Origin: an uncultured Roseobacter sp.
GTDB lineage: Bacteria > Pseudomonadota > Alphaproteobacteria > Rhodobacterales > Rhodobacteraceae
Assembly: GCA_913054455.1 (NCBI GenBank)
Contig: CAJXIL010000001.1
Span: forward strand, 1 to 64,000
Direction of reading: 5' to 3'
DNA length: 64,000 nucleotides
Made by a program: the position numbers and the translations under genes
Part shown: in pieces, positions 37,052-44,821 of the stretch
How the letters are laid out: the number at the start of each line of letters is the position of its first letter
How positions within the stretch are numbered: the first letter of the stretch is position 1
Notes under the pieces: generated by a model
What the model saw: the letters and a program-made list of their open reading frames with translations, nothing else
What the model was told of the DNA's origin: nothing
Databases searched by the model: none

Positions 37052-37840
37052 TCAGTGCAGTTGACTTGGTTGTACAAACCGAAGCCGAAACCGATCCCAC
37101 AAGGCCCTGAACGGGTTCCTTTGGGGCGGGGTTGCCTCACGAGATTTTTCCGAAATAAATTCTGCCAGTTTCTGGACATTTGGTTCAAGGAAATAGGTGC
37201 CATGCTTTCCCTCCAAGAAGTCCCAAGAATACTGGGAGTTCCGCTCACTCCAGAATTCAATGGGGTTTCGCGTTGAGAGGAATGGATTGAACCCGCTCTC
37301 ACGGCCAAACAGCATGAACCTTTGGCCGCGGTAGGTTCTCTTACCGATGTAGTCTATCGACAAAAGATAGGGGGACACGCCTGCGTCATCCATCATTTGT
37401 ATCGCCATGGATTCGGCAATTGGCGCACCTTGGCAATTGCCGCCAATGAGAAAGCTCGAGGCGCCTTTCACCTGCCTGACGCTTTCAATGTAGCGTTTCG
37501 CAAGGGGTTCGTTGAACCTAGTTTTCAGCCCCCATTTGTTCGTAATACCGCTAAACGAACCCATGGCATAGAGAGGCTGGTTTTCGTCCAAATGGTTGGC
37601 CAGAAGGAAAGGTTCGGCCCAGCTGTTGAAGCACCAAAACAAGGGTGGTTTCTTTCCTTTGGTATTCCAGGCAAGAAAGTCCCCAACAGCGCTAGGTGCA
37701 TGTTTTGAGGCCCGGTTCTTTTCGGCCAAGATAGCGGCAAAAATGTCTTCGAACTCAGCTGCGGGCCCCGGCGACAGGGTCTCAGGAAGCATTTTGTTCG
37801 GCACATAGCTCCAACGTTTATAGGCATCGGTATTGGTCAT
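37052..37840 (-). CDS. Thioesterase-fold protein with cysteine nucleophile
   Basis: This is a 262-residue alpha/beta-hydrolase of the NRPS/PKS thioesterase type. It shows the opening strand PPLFWCFNSWAEPFLL, then HLDENQPLYAMGS. The nucleophile elbow is GGNCQGAPIA with C136 where most have serine; the acid is probably D163 (SIDYIG), and the histidine H213 is in EGKHGTYFLEPNVQKLAEFI. Cysteine at this place is known in lactone- or lactam-forming thioesterases and in PHA synthases, where acyl transfer is favoured over hydrolysis. It lies 65 bases after the ACP gene on the same strand. It therefore probably offloads or transfers the ACP-bound intermediate. Confidence 0.8.
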   Translation of the reverse strand: MTNTDAYKRWSYVPNKMLPETLSPGPAAEFEDIFAAILAEKNRASKHAPSAVGDFLAWNTKGKKPPLFWCFNSWAEPFLLANHLDENQPLYAMGSFSGITNKWGLKTRFNEPLAKRYIESVRQVKGASSFLIGGNCQGAPIAESMAIQMMDDAGVSPYLLSIDYIGKRTYRGQRFMLFGRESGFNPFLSTRNPIEFWSERNSQYSWDFLEGKHGTYFLEPNVQKLAEFISEKSREATPPQRNPFRALWDRFRLRFVQPSQLH

Positions 37841-37905
37841 GTCGGTTCTATTTCTTGATCACCGAAGCGGGCGGAACCCTTGGAGGGGAGGGGATGAAAA
37901 GTAGT

Positions 37906-38166
37906 TTAGACCAGCCGCGCAACGACATCATAAACAGATTCAGTCCGCCTCATGAATGTTTCAGGATGCACTCGGAGTTTGAAAGTGTTCTGTAGTTCGA
38001 TGGCCATGGTAACTGCGTCAATAGAATCCAAATCATACTCCGACAAGAGGTCGGACGCATCCAGGCTATCAGTTGGCTCCCCAATGATGGTTGCCAGATA
38101 GACCAAAATCCAACGGTTCAAGGTTTCGCTATCAAGGGTTTGTACCGCGTGCACGGAGGGCTCCAT
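37906..38166 (-). CDS. Acyl carrier protein
   Basis: This is an 86-residue carrier protein. The phosphopantetheine serine is S48 in the DSIDAV motif (SEYDLDSIDAVTMAIEL), preceded by an acidic helix and followed by FMRRTESVYDVV. The motif follows polyketide/peptide-type carriers more than the fatty-acid AcpP consensus DSLDTVE. It sits 39 bases downstream of an ATP-grasp gene and 65 bases upstream of a thioesterase-fold gene, all leftward. No phosphopantetheinyl transferase, ketosynthase or adenylation domain is nearby, so loading must come from elsewhere or from the ATP-grasp enzyme. Confidence 0.9.
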   Translation of the reverse strand: MEPSVHAVQTLDSETLNRWILVYLATIIGEPTDSLDASDLLSEYDLDSIDAVTMAIELQNTFKLRVHPETFMRRTESVYDVVARLV

Positions 38167-38205
38167 TCAAAGTCAGAGGGAAGAATGAGGATGCAGGCAA
38201 GTGCA

Positions 38206-39258
38206 TTATGTTGTCTTATAGTGGCGCTCAAGGAGGTTCAGTATTTTAGCGGCGACATCGACCTTTTTTCCTTGCCATGGGTAGTAAAAGGACAGGAGCG
38301 CCGGGCTCGCATTGAATTCCAGCAGCCAGTAATTGTCGTCCGTGGCCGGCACCGTGTAATTCTCAATCACCAGGTCGACACCAGAGTAAAGCAGGCCGGG
38401 AATTTCCTTGCAGGCTTTGGCGACGATCTCTCGATAGCTGGGGTGTACCTCGTCCCAGAACAAATAACTGTCCGCCCCTGCCGTCGCATTGGAGACGCCG
38501 CTTAGGAAAACGCGCTCGCCGGCTGACGGAATATCCTCCAGTGTCCGGCCGTGACGCTCCAGATACTCGCAAATGGCCTCGCCGATGGGAAACTGAGGGT
38601 GTGTTGGCAGTTTGCGCTCGGCGCGTTCCGCGTTTTTAGCTTGCGCCAGTTGCAACAAAGACGAGCATCCATCACCGACCACACTGCAGGGGCGCCCGTA
38701 GCGGATCCCGACGACCTCCGGTTCAACGTAAAAAAACCGAAAATGTTCGCCGGTGACACTCTCTTCGATCAGGATGTTGGGAAAGCGCGCAGCAACGCGA
38801 TCAATTGCGGTTTTGAGCCAGGCCTCCTCAGTGATGTTTGGGAAAACGCAACGTCCCTCAGACCCGTGATTGGGTTTAACGCAGATCGGACCAGAGAAAT
38901 CCTTAAAGGATGCATAGGCAGCTTCGAGATTGCGCCGGCGAAAGAACTGGCCTTTGGGGACGCTAAAGCCCTTGCTGGAAAGATGCTGTTTGCATTTAAA
39001 TTTGTGGGCTATCAGCAATGAGGCATCGTGGTTCACATTCAGGCCAATGCGGTCCCATTCGTCACTGCCCTGTGCCAGCAACATGCCGCGCGCATAAAAG
39101 AATTCTTGGCCGGCGATGTAGAATGTGAGCCAGGTATTCCGCTTACCCCCAGATTGTACAATTTTTGTGACAGTGGGGATTCCCCTGGCCTCTGCTGCTG
39201 CCTTTACATGGGTGGAATGCAGGTCCAGTTTGGCCTCTGGAGCTTCAAGAATCGGCAC
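38206..39258 (-). CDS. ATP-grasp amino acid ligase (cyanophycin synthetase / GshF-like)
   Basis: This is a 350-residue ATP-grasp enzyme. ATP-binding parts are ICVKPNHGSEGRCVF, ILIEESVTGEHFRFFYV and RPCSVVGDGCSSLLQL, and the metal-binding end is DLVIENY...WLLEFNASPALL. The VVGDG...LSGVSNATAGADS arrangement matches the ATP-grasp domain of cyanophycin synthetases and GshF, which join amino acids by activating a carboxyl as acyl phosphate. I prefer GTG 39258, with AAGGGGG upstream, over a frame start at 39429 that would run into the divergent gene. It is probably the peptide- or amide-forming enzyme of the ACP/thioesterase cassette. Confidence 0.82.
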   Translation of the reverse strand: MPILEAPEAKLDLHSTHVKAAAEARGIPTVTKIVQSGGKRNTWLTFYIAGQEFFYARGMLLAQGSDEWDRIGLNVNHDASLLIAHKFKCKQHLSSKGFSVPKGQFFRRRNLEAAYASFKDFSGPICVKPNHGSEGRCVFPNITEEAWLKTAIDRVAARFPNILIEESVTGEHFRFFYVEPEVVGIRYGRPCSVVGDGCSSLLQLAQAKNAERAERKLPTHPQFPIGEAICEYLERHGRTLEDIPSAGERVFLSGVSNATAGADSYLFWDEVHPSYREIVAKACKEIPGLLYSGVDLVIENYTVPATDDNYWLLEFNASPALLSFYYPWQGKKVDVAAKILNLLERHYKTT

Positions 39259-39374
39259 TTCTGCCCCCTTGCTTCTTGTGAATGCATGCGGTCTTGACCT
39301 ACTGGTCGAAAGGGGTAACAAGCTTAAATAGTTAAATTGTTTCAAACCTATCAAAAAAATTTGAGAGGGTGTCA

Positions 39375-40481
39375 ATGACAAAAATTGGCTTGCTGTACTT
39401 TCGCAAAGTCCCTGTCGCGACCATGCCAAGGCTACGTATGCGTGCGCTCCTGGCTGAGGCTGCGCTGCAGGACCTTGATCTGGTCTTGCTCAACCCACAG
39501 GATTGCAAGCCTGAGGAAAAGACGATCGTCACCAAACGTTTCATCGGGGGGGAGTGGGATCAGCAAGAGGAGGCCTTGCCTGATGTTGTTTACATCGTGG
39601 GCGCGCCTCTTTTGCCTGCCCACGCAGTGGTCAACACGCTGGTGCGAGAAAACTGTCGGATCATCGCTGACAAAGGCGTCAATAAGCTAAAGCTGGCGAC
39701 GATCTTGGCTGGAAGCCCTGCAGAAGCCTATCTGCCGCCAACGGAGAAAATTCCCGATGAGGCGCCTGCCGAGATGCTCTGTGACTTTCTGCGCGCCAAT
39801 GGCGGCGCGGTTGTGAAACGGGCCAACGGCAACCAAGGCGTTGGCCTGTTCTTTGTTACTCAGGAACCAGGCACGGAAACCTGGCAGGTTAAATCTGATA
39901 GCAAGGTCTTCTTGGGGACGCTAGAAGAGGCGGCAAACTATGTAGCAAAGCGTATTGCCGGGCGTATGAGGTATCGAGCCTATTTGGCACAACGCCATAT
40001 CTGTTCAGTGGCGGGCGACGGTCGGCCTGCGGATGTGCGCGTACATGTGCAGCGCCATGCAGATGGCGCCTGGGGTATTACCCGCGCCTATGTGCGCTTG
40101 GCCGAGGTGGGCATGCCCTTGGCGAATATCAGCAAAGGCGGCTATCAAGGCCCCCTGGAAGGGTTTCTCAATCAGCGAAAGGTGCGCGCTCCTGCCGAGA
40201 TTGAAGCGGAACTCCTGGAGGCTGCGGTATCTATCGCGGAGGTGGAGGATAGTTATCGCCCGCGGCCGTTGAGTGAGCTGGGAATCGATTTTTTGATTGA
40301 TGAAAAAGACCAGATTTGGCTGATCGAAACCAATACTTTCCCACAGAGCTTTTTGCATGAGCATGACAGGGCTATGCATTTTCTTTCCTACTGCAAATGG
40401 TTGGCAGAACAGGAGCGACAGCTAGACCGGGTAATCCAGCCGATGGCTGCCAACGCGCAAGAAAACCAAGATTTAGCCTGA
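39375..40481 (+). CDS. ATP-grasp protein, YheC/YheD or glutathione-synthetase-like
   Basis: This is a 368-residue ATP-grasp protein, divergent from the cassette above across 116 bases. The N-terminal domain (KIGLLYFRKVPVATMPRLR) is a Rossmann-like pre-ATP-grasp domain. The ATP-grasp part shows GGAVVKRANGNQGVGLFFV, DVRVHVQRHADGAWGITRAY, ISKGGYQGP and the final ELGIDFLIDEKDQIWLIETN, whose Glu and Asn bind magnesium. It is not closely related to the ATP-grasp enzyme at 38206, so the locus has two different ligases. GAGAGG lies 6 bases before ATG 39375. The substrate is unknown. Confidence 0.82.
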   Translation: MTKIGLLYFRKVPVATMPRLRMRALLAEAALQDLDLVLLNPQDCKPEEKTIVTKRFIGGEWDQQEEALPDVVYIVGAPLLPAHAVVNTLVRENCRIIADKGVNKLKLATILAGSPAEAYLPPTEKIPDEAPAEMLCDFLRANGGAVVKRANGNQGVGLFFVTQEPGTETWQVKSDSKVFLGTLEEAANYVAKRIAGRMRYRAYLAQRHICSVAGDGRPADVRVHVQRHADGAWGITRAYVRLAEVGMPLANISKGGYQGPLEGFLNQRKVRAPAEIEAELLEAAVSIAEVEDSYRPRPLSELGIDFLIDEKDQIWLIETNTFPQSFLHEHDRAMHFLSYCKWLAEQERQLDRVIQPMAANAQENQDLA

Positions 40482-40556
40482 AGAGCGTACAATGAATGAA
40501 CGCAAAAGCTTCGCGGTTGTCCCAATATCAGTATCTGGCTCCTTGTTGCGAAGGAG

Positions 40557-41444
40557 CTAGTGTTTATTTGTCCGTTTTTTTGCCTGCGAGGTGAGCCAAG
40601 ATACAACCGTGTCAATGGCAGCATTCGACGTGGTTTTGCGCAACGTCAACAAGTAGAAATCCTGAGCTCCGACGCTGTTCACCGGTCCAATCTCAAGCAG
40701 ATTTCCAGCGTCTATGTCATTGGCCACGAGAAAACGGCTGACCAAGGCGACACCTTGACCAGAGATCGCTGCATCCACTGCAAGGGCAGTTTGGCTGAGC
40801 CGAAGACCCCGTTTGCTTTGGTCTCCTATCCCCCATTCCGACAGCACCCTTGGCCAGAGATCATGTGTGTCATGAATTTTCGGCAAGTGGGCTAGCGTTT
40901 CATCGCTGTAGGGAGGTCGCGCGGTTTTCACCAGTTTGGGGGCAACTACGGCGATTAGATTTTGTCTAAATAAAAGCGTGGCATCTAGTGCTGCGCCGAA
41001 CGGTGGCGATCCCTGTCTAATGGCGAGGTCAATGCCGTCACTATGGAAACTAGAGACTTTTTCAGTTGCCAGAATACGCAAATCTATCTCGGGATGCCTG
41101 TTTGAGAAATCTGGTAGGTTTGGAATCAGCCACTTTGAAGCAAAGGTTGGCGTGACACTGATCAGAACTTTTCCGTTCTCAGGCTTTAGCTGGGCCGTCG
41201 CCGAGCGCAGCTCGGCAAAGGCGTGTGCAATTCTCTCGTGATAGCTGCGGCCAGCAGGTGTCAGGGCAAGTCCTTTGGGGAGACGTTCAAAAAGCGTGAT
41301 GCCGAGATGCGCTTCAAGTTGACGTACCTGCTGTGCCACGGCCCCTTGGGTAACGCCTATCTCATCTGCAGCGGCACGAAAATTCAGCCTACGGCCAGAA
41401 ACATCAAAGGCTCGTAGCCCGTTGAGGGGAGGAAGATCTATCAT
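40557..41444 (-). CDS. LysR-family regulator (GcvA-like)
   Basis: This is a 295-residue LysR regulator. The helix-turn-helix is near residues 18-45 (NFRAAADEIGVTQGAVAQQV), followed by the linker helix and a periplasmic-binding-like effector domain. The opening LPPLNGLRAFDVSGRRLNF is typical of the GcvA/AmpR subgroup. It is divergent from the SDR gene starting at 41542 across a 97-base gap, so it probably controls that gene and the small membrane protein. The inducer is unknown. Confidence 0.92.
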   Translation of the reverse strand: MIDLPPLNGLRAFDVSGRRLNFRAAADEIGVTQGAVAQQVRQLEAHLGITLFERLPKGLALTPAGRSYHERIAHAFAELRSATAQLKPENGKVLISVTPTFASKWLIPNLPDFSNRHPEIDLRILATEKVSSFHSDGIDLAIRQGSPPFGAALDATLLFRQNLIAVVAPKLVKTARPPYSDETLAHLPKIHDTHDLWPRVLSEWGIGDQSKRGLRLSQTALAVDAAISGQGVALVSRFLVANDIDAGNLLEIGPVNSVGAQDFYLLTLRKTTSNAAIDTVVSWLTSQAKKRTNKH

Positions 41445-41541
41445 TTGACGATAGTATTTCTACTGGCGCGAAACATCAATTCTCAATCCTGGAACTTCTC
41501 AAGACCCAATATAATAGACGGGAAAAGCATTGGAGTTGGAT

Positions 41542-42246
41542 ATGTCAGTAGAAAAAGTAGCCCTGGTAACAGCAGGTGGTAGCGGGATGGGCGCAGACGC
41601 AGCGCGGCGGCTTGCAGCTGACGGATTCAAGGTCGGTATCCTCTCATCATCGGGTAAAGGCGAAGCACTAGGCACTGAACTCGGCGGTTTTGGTGTCACC
41701 GGGTCCAATCTCAATGGCGATGATTTGTCCAGGCTTGTGCAGGGGGCACAGGAGCGGTGGGGCCGGGTGGATGTTTTGATCAATTCGGCAGGACACGGTC
41801 CTAAGGGGCCGGTGTTGGAAATCAGCGATGACGATTGGCACCAGGGTATGGAGGTGTATTTGATGAATGTGATCCGCCCGACGCGGTTGATCACGCCCCT
41901 GATGCAAAGACAGGGAGGTGGGGCGATCATTAATATCTCTACCTTTGCCGCGTTTGAACCTGATCCGCTCTTCCCGACATCTGGTGTGTTTCGCGCCGGG
42001 TTGGCTGCTTTCTGCAAGCTGTACTCCGACAAATACGCCTCAGACAACATTCGCATGAACAACGTCTTGCCCGGCTTTATCGATAGCCTGCCTGAAACCG
42101 CAGACCGCAAGGCCCGCATTCCGATGGGGCGCTATGGCCGTACCGAAGAAGTGTCTTCGATCATCTCGTTACTCGCTTCTGAGGATGGCGGCTACATGAC
42201 CGGCCAAAATTTGCGCATTGACGGGGGATTAACCCGTGCCGTCTGA
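41542..42246 (+). CDS. Short-chain dehydrogenase/reductase lacking the Tyr-Lys catalytic pair
   Basis: This is a 234-residue SDR-fold protein. The cofactor loop reads VTAGGSGMGADAA, the NSAG motif is near residue 81 and the conserved serine is S133 (INISTF). Where classical members have YxxxK, the sequence is S147-G-V-F-R151 (FPTSGVFRAGLAAF), so both catalytic residues are replaced. LPGFIDS and the C-terminal MTGQNLRIDGGL are normal. It may use other chemistry or have a binding role. The ATG at 41542 has GGAG 6 bases upstream. Its stop overlaps the next gene by 11 bases. Confidence 0.88.
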   Translation: MSVEKVALVTAGGSGMGADAARRLAADGFKVGILSSSGKGEALGTELGGFGVTGSNLNGDDLSRLVQGAQERWGRVDVLINSAGHGPKGPVLEISDDDWHQGMEVYLMNVIRPTRLITPLMQRQGGGAIINISTFAAFEPDPLFPTSGVFRAGLAAFCKLYSDKYASDNIRMNNVLPGFIDSLPETADRKARIPMGRYGRTEEVSSIISLLASEDGGYMTGQNLRIDGGLTRAV

Positions 42247-42487
42247 CCTGGCCTTTAACTCAGAGCTCCGTGAACGCCTTGTATTCACGGTTAAATGGGC
42301 GGCATCCGCCATTCAAATCATGGGGTACACTGCGACGGGATTTGGCTGGACACCCTGGAACCTCTATCTGTTTCTAGTTGGTGTTCTGGGGTGGTTTGCC
42401 GTTGGCGCATTATGGAACGACAAAGCCTTGATGCTTGTCCACCTTGTTGCACTCGGAGCCATGATTGCAGGCATGACGAGCAGTTAA
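42236..42487 (+). CDS. Small two-helix membrane protein (DUF6552-like)
   Basis: This is an 83-residue protein with two or three hydrophobic stretches: WAASAIQIMGYTATGFG, NLYLFLVGVLGWFAVGAL and LMLVHLVALGAMIAG. It starts at a GTG inside the last codons of the SDR gene, an 11-base overlap that signals translational coupling. The pattern resembles small Rhodobacteraceae membrane proteins placed in DUF6552; I recall that label rather than having checked it. A function as a membrane partner of the SDR-like protein is only a guess. Confidence 0.65.
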   Translation: MPSDLAFNSELRERLVFTVKWAASAIQIMGYTATGFGWTPWNLYLFLVGVLGWFAVGALWNDKALMLVHLVALGAMIAGMTSS

Positions 42488-42587
42488 ACTCCTTATGCTG
42501 CCCTTGAAGAAAATCACAGCGTTTATCAATACGGACACAGAGCGGCCTTTGCCCCCCCATTAGGCAGGTCTGTTTTCCATTGGAGAG

Positions 42588-42932
42588 TTAGCTTTGCAAA
42601 GGGTCTGTCAAATCAGGCAGTGCAACAATTTCTGCGCAGTTTTCGATTTGCCCTCCGCAACAATCTGCGATCAGAAACTGGACGAGCGCATTCACACTTG
42701 CAAGGTTCGCCGAGTAGTGGATTTCGCGTTGATGACGGGTTGCTGTTAGGACGCCTGCGCGTTTCAGAATGGACAGGTGGCCAGAAAGGGTTGATGGCTT
42801 TGTCCCCAGTCGGCGCGAGACTTCCAGAGCAGGCAAGCCTTTTGGGCCAATTCTGACCAACAACCGGAAAGCCTCCAGTCTTGTGGGGTGTGCAAGGGCC
42901 GTAAAGGCGTCAATGGCATCGGCTTGATCCAT
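42588..42932 (-). CDS. arsR: ArsR-family arsenite-responsive repressor
   Basis: This is a 114-residue winged-helix repressor. The DNA-binding region is SRRLGTKPSTLSGHLSILKR with the wing REIHYSANL. Near the C-terminus a cysteine trio in DCCGGQIENC has the spacing found in arsenite-sensing ArsR proteins whose metalloid site is at the C-terminal end, rather than in the CVC motif of the E. coli type. It is divergent from a four-gene operon ending in arsH across about 110 bases containing a perfect palindrome. It should repress that operon and release it on binding As(III) or methylarsenite. Confidence 0.92.
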   Translation of the reverse strand: MDQADAIDAFTALAHPTRLEAFRLLVRIGPKGLPALEVSRRLGTKPSTLSGHLSILKRAGVLTATRHQREIHYSANLASVNALVQFLIADCCGGQIENCAEIVALPDLTDPLQS

Positions 42933-43002
42933 AATTCGTTATTGCCCGAAATGACGAAGCTTGACAAGTGAACCGGTCTGGCCTCATTTAGCGAAATAAC
43001 AC

Positions 43003-43018
43003 TTCGGCATTTGCCGAA
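43003..43018. promoter_or_regulatory. Probable ArsR operator
   Basis: TTCGGCATTTGCCGAA is a perfect inverted repeat (7-2-7) 24 bases before the proposed start of the DoeB-like gene and in the divergent gap to arsR. A related half-site, TTGCCCGAAAT, lies nearer arsR (about 42940-42950). The position suits a repressor acting on both promoters. Confidence 0.7.
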
Positions 43019-43041
43019 ATATTGTTTTGGGGGAACCACTG

Positions 43042-44061
43042 TTGGCTGCAACATCCATTACGTCTGAAGTTGACTTCAACGCGACCGGGAAGCAGACGGC
43101 TTTTTTGCGCGTGCCACATTCTGTCCACCGTTCGGCCTATGGTTGGATCCCTGTCCCGATCACCTGCATCCAGAACGGTGAAGGCCCGACCCTTGTCATA
43201 ATGGCTGGAAACCACGGCGACGAATATGAGGGGCAGATCGCGGTTTCGAACCTGGCGCGTTCGTTAGATGCGGCAGACATTCGTGGACGGTTGATATTGT
43301 TGCCGATGGTGAATGCCCCCGCAGCCGAGGCCGGTTTGCGCACATCGCCAATTGACTCTGGTAATCTCAACCGCTCGTTTCCGGGCAGCGCCACCGGCAC
43401 GCCAACTGAAATGATTGCGCATTACGTCGAAGAGGTTCTGATGCCTCTAGCGGACTATTCCGTTGATCTGCACTCTGGTGGCAGTTCTTTGTACTACCCG
43501 CCAACACTGTTGCGTGGACAAGGGCATAGCCCTGAAGAAACCAAGGCTCTGGTCGGACTGCAAGACGCGTTTGATCTCCCCTATGCATGGGTGTTTACCA
43601 GCGGTGGTGGGCGCAGCAGCACGGCGCGTACAGCAATGGGGGCTGCCAATCGTAAGGGCGTTGTCAATGTGATGGCGGAACTTGGCGGGAGCGGCGTAGT
43701 CACGCCTGAGATCCTTCAGCGCACTGAACGGGGCTTGCGACGCATTCTGAACTCTTTGGGCATGTTGCCAGACTACCAGCTAGACGCGCGCCGTGGTACC
43801 CGAGAGCTGAACGCGCAGGGTTCGGTCTATGCCTATTCGGCGGGGCTATTTGAGCCACTGAAAGCGATTGGAGATGAGATCAAAGTGGGGGAAACGGTCG
43901 GCCTTATTCACCACCCAGAAACGCCGGGATCTGAGCCCGATAAGATTACCTCTCCCTATGCGGGGATCGCCCTGTGCCAACGCGCTATGGCGCAGGTTGT
44001 GCGGGGTGATGCAGTATTTCAAATCGCCTCCGACGCCGAGCCGGAAGCGCACAAGGCATGA
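43042..44061 (+). CDS. Succinylglutamate desuccinylase/aspartoacylase-family deacylase (DoeB-like)
   Basis: This is a 339-residue zinc-dependent deacylase. The zinc ligands are in MAGNHGDEYEGQIAV and in SVDLHSGGSSLYYPP; the N-terminal strand ITCIQNGEGPTLVIM and GNLNRSFPGSATG are typical of the DoeB/EutE group, which removes acetyl from N-alpha-acetyl-2,4-diaminobutyrate in ectoine catabolism. No other ectoine gene is present; it is instead the first gene of an ArsR-controlled operon. No ATG is available, and TTG 43042 with GGGGGA upstream is the best start, with another in-frame TTG at 43027. A role on an N-acylated arsenical amino acid is possible but unproven. Confidence 0.82.
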   Translation: MAATSITSEVDFNATGKQTAFLRVPHSVHRSAYGWIPVPITCIQNGEGPTLVIMAGNHGDEYEGQIAVSNLARSLDAADIRGRLILLPMVNAPAAEAGLRTSPIDSGNLNRSFPGSATGTPTEMIAHYVEEVLMPLADYSVDLHSGGSSLYYPPTLLRGQGHSPEETKALVGLQDAFDLPYAWVFTSGGGRSSTARTAMGAANRKGVVNVMAELGGSGVVTPEILQRTERGLRRILNSLGMLPDYQLDARRGTRELNAQGSVYAYSAGLFEPLKAIGDEIKVGETVGLIHHPETPGSEPDKITSPYAGIALCQRAMAQVVRGDAVFQIASDAEPEAHKA

Positions 44062-44155
44062 AGGTGCAGCCCCTCACGCTTACCGTGATCTGCGACAGCT
44101 ATCACATGCGGCAACATCGACGGGGCACGGTTTGTATTCCCCACAGGAGACGATC

Positions 44156-44821
44156 ATGACGCTTGAACGACGCCTTATGGCAGAATGGCTTGGGACGTTT
44201 TCGCTTTTGGCAACCGTCATTGGCTCCGGCATCATGGCCGAGCGCTTGGCAGATGGGAATGTCGCAATTGCGCTTTTGGGAAATACGATCCCGACCGGGG
44301 CAATCCTTGTGGTGCTGATTACGATATTCGGCCCCATTTCGGGCGCGCATTTCAACCCGGCGGTCACCTTGTGCTTTGCCCTGCGCCAAGAGATCGAAAA
44401 GCGTGACGCGCTTTTTTACGTTGGCGCGCAGGTGTTTGGTGGGATCATTGGCGTGCTGGCAGCCCATGTTATGTTCGACCACCCGCTGGTCGATCCGTCC
44501 ACCACCACCCGCAGCGGCATCGGCCAATGGGTGGGTGAGTTTGTCGCGACCTTTGGCCTGGTAGGTACGATCCTTGCCTGTTTGAAGGCGCGCCCAACTG
44601 CGGTGCCAATGGCTGTTGGCCTATATATCACCGCGGCCTATTGGTTCACCTCTTCCACATCCTTTGCAAACCCCGCTGTCACGATTGCGCGTGGGTTTTC
44701 GGACACTTTCGCAGGAATTGCGCCAGTGGATGTGGCCGCTTTCATTGTGGTTCAGGTGATCGCGGCTGTGATGGCGACAGGGTTCTTTGGCTGGCTACTG
44801 CGTGAGGAAAACGATGGCTGA
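44156..44821 (+). CDS. aqpS: Aquaglyceroporin-family channel (AqpS-like)
   Basis: This is a 221-residue MIP channel with six membrane helices and both half-helix signatures, HFNPAVTL near the first third and FANPAVTI near the last. In Sinorhizobium meliloti the ars operon encodes such a channel, AqpS, which lets arsenite or methylarsenite leave the cell. Its place here between arsR and arsH makes the same role likely. ATG 44156 is preceded by AGGAG. The next gene starts 8 bases inside its end. Ordinary glycerol or water transport cannot be ruled out from sequence. Confidence 0.88.
   Translation: MTLERRLMAEWLGTFSLLATVIGSGIMAERLADGNVAIALLGNTIPTGAILVVLITIFGPISGAHFNPAVTLCFALRQEIEKRDALFYVGAQVFGGIIGVLAAHVMFDHPLVDPSTTTRSGIGQWVGEFVATFGLVGTILACLKARPTAVPMAVGLYITAAYWFTSSTSFANPAVTIARGFSDTFAGIAPVDVAAFIVVQVIAAVMATGFFGWLLREENDG

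Noticed and set aside
39259-39429. Longer N-terminus for the ATP-grasp gene (start at 39429)
   Set aside because: It would overlap the divergent ATP-grasp gene and remove the promoter region; GTG 39258 has a good ribosome binding site.
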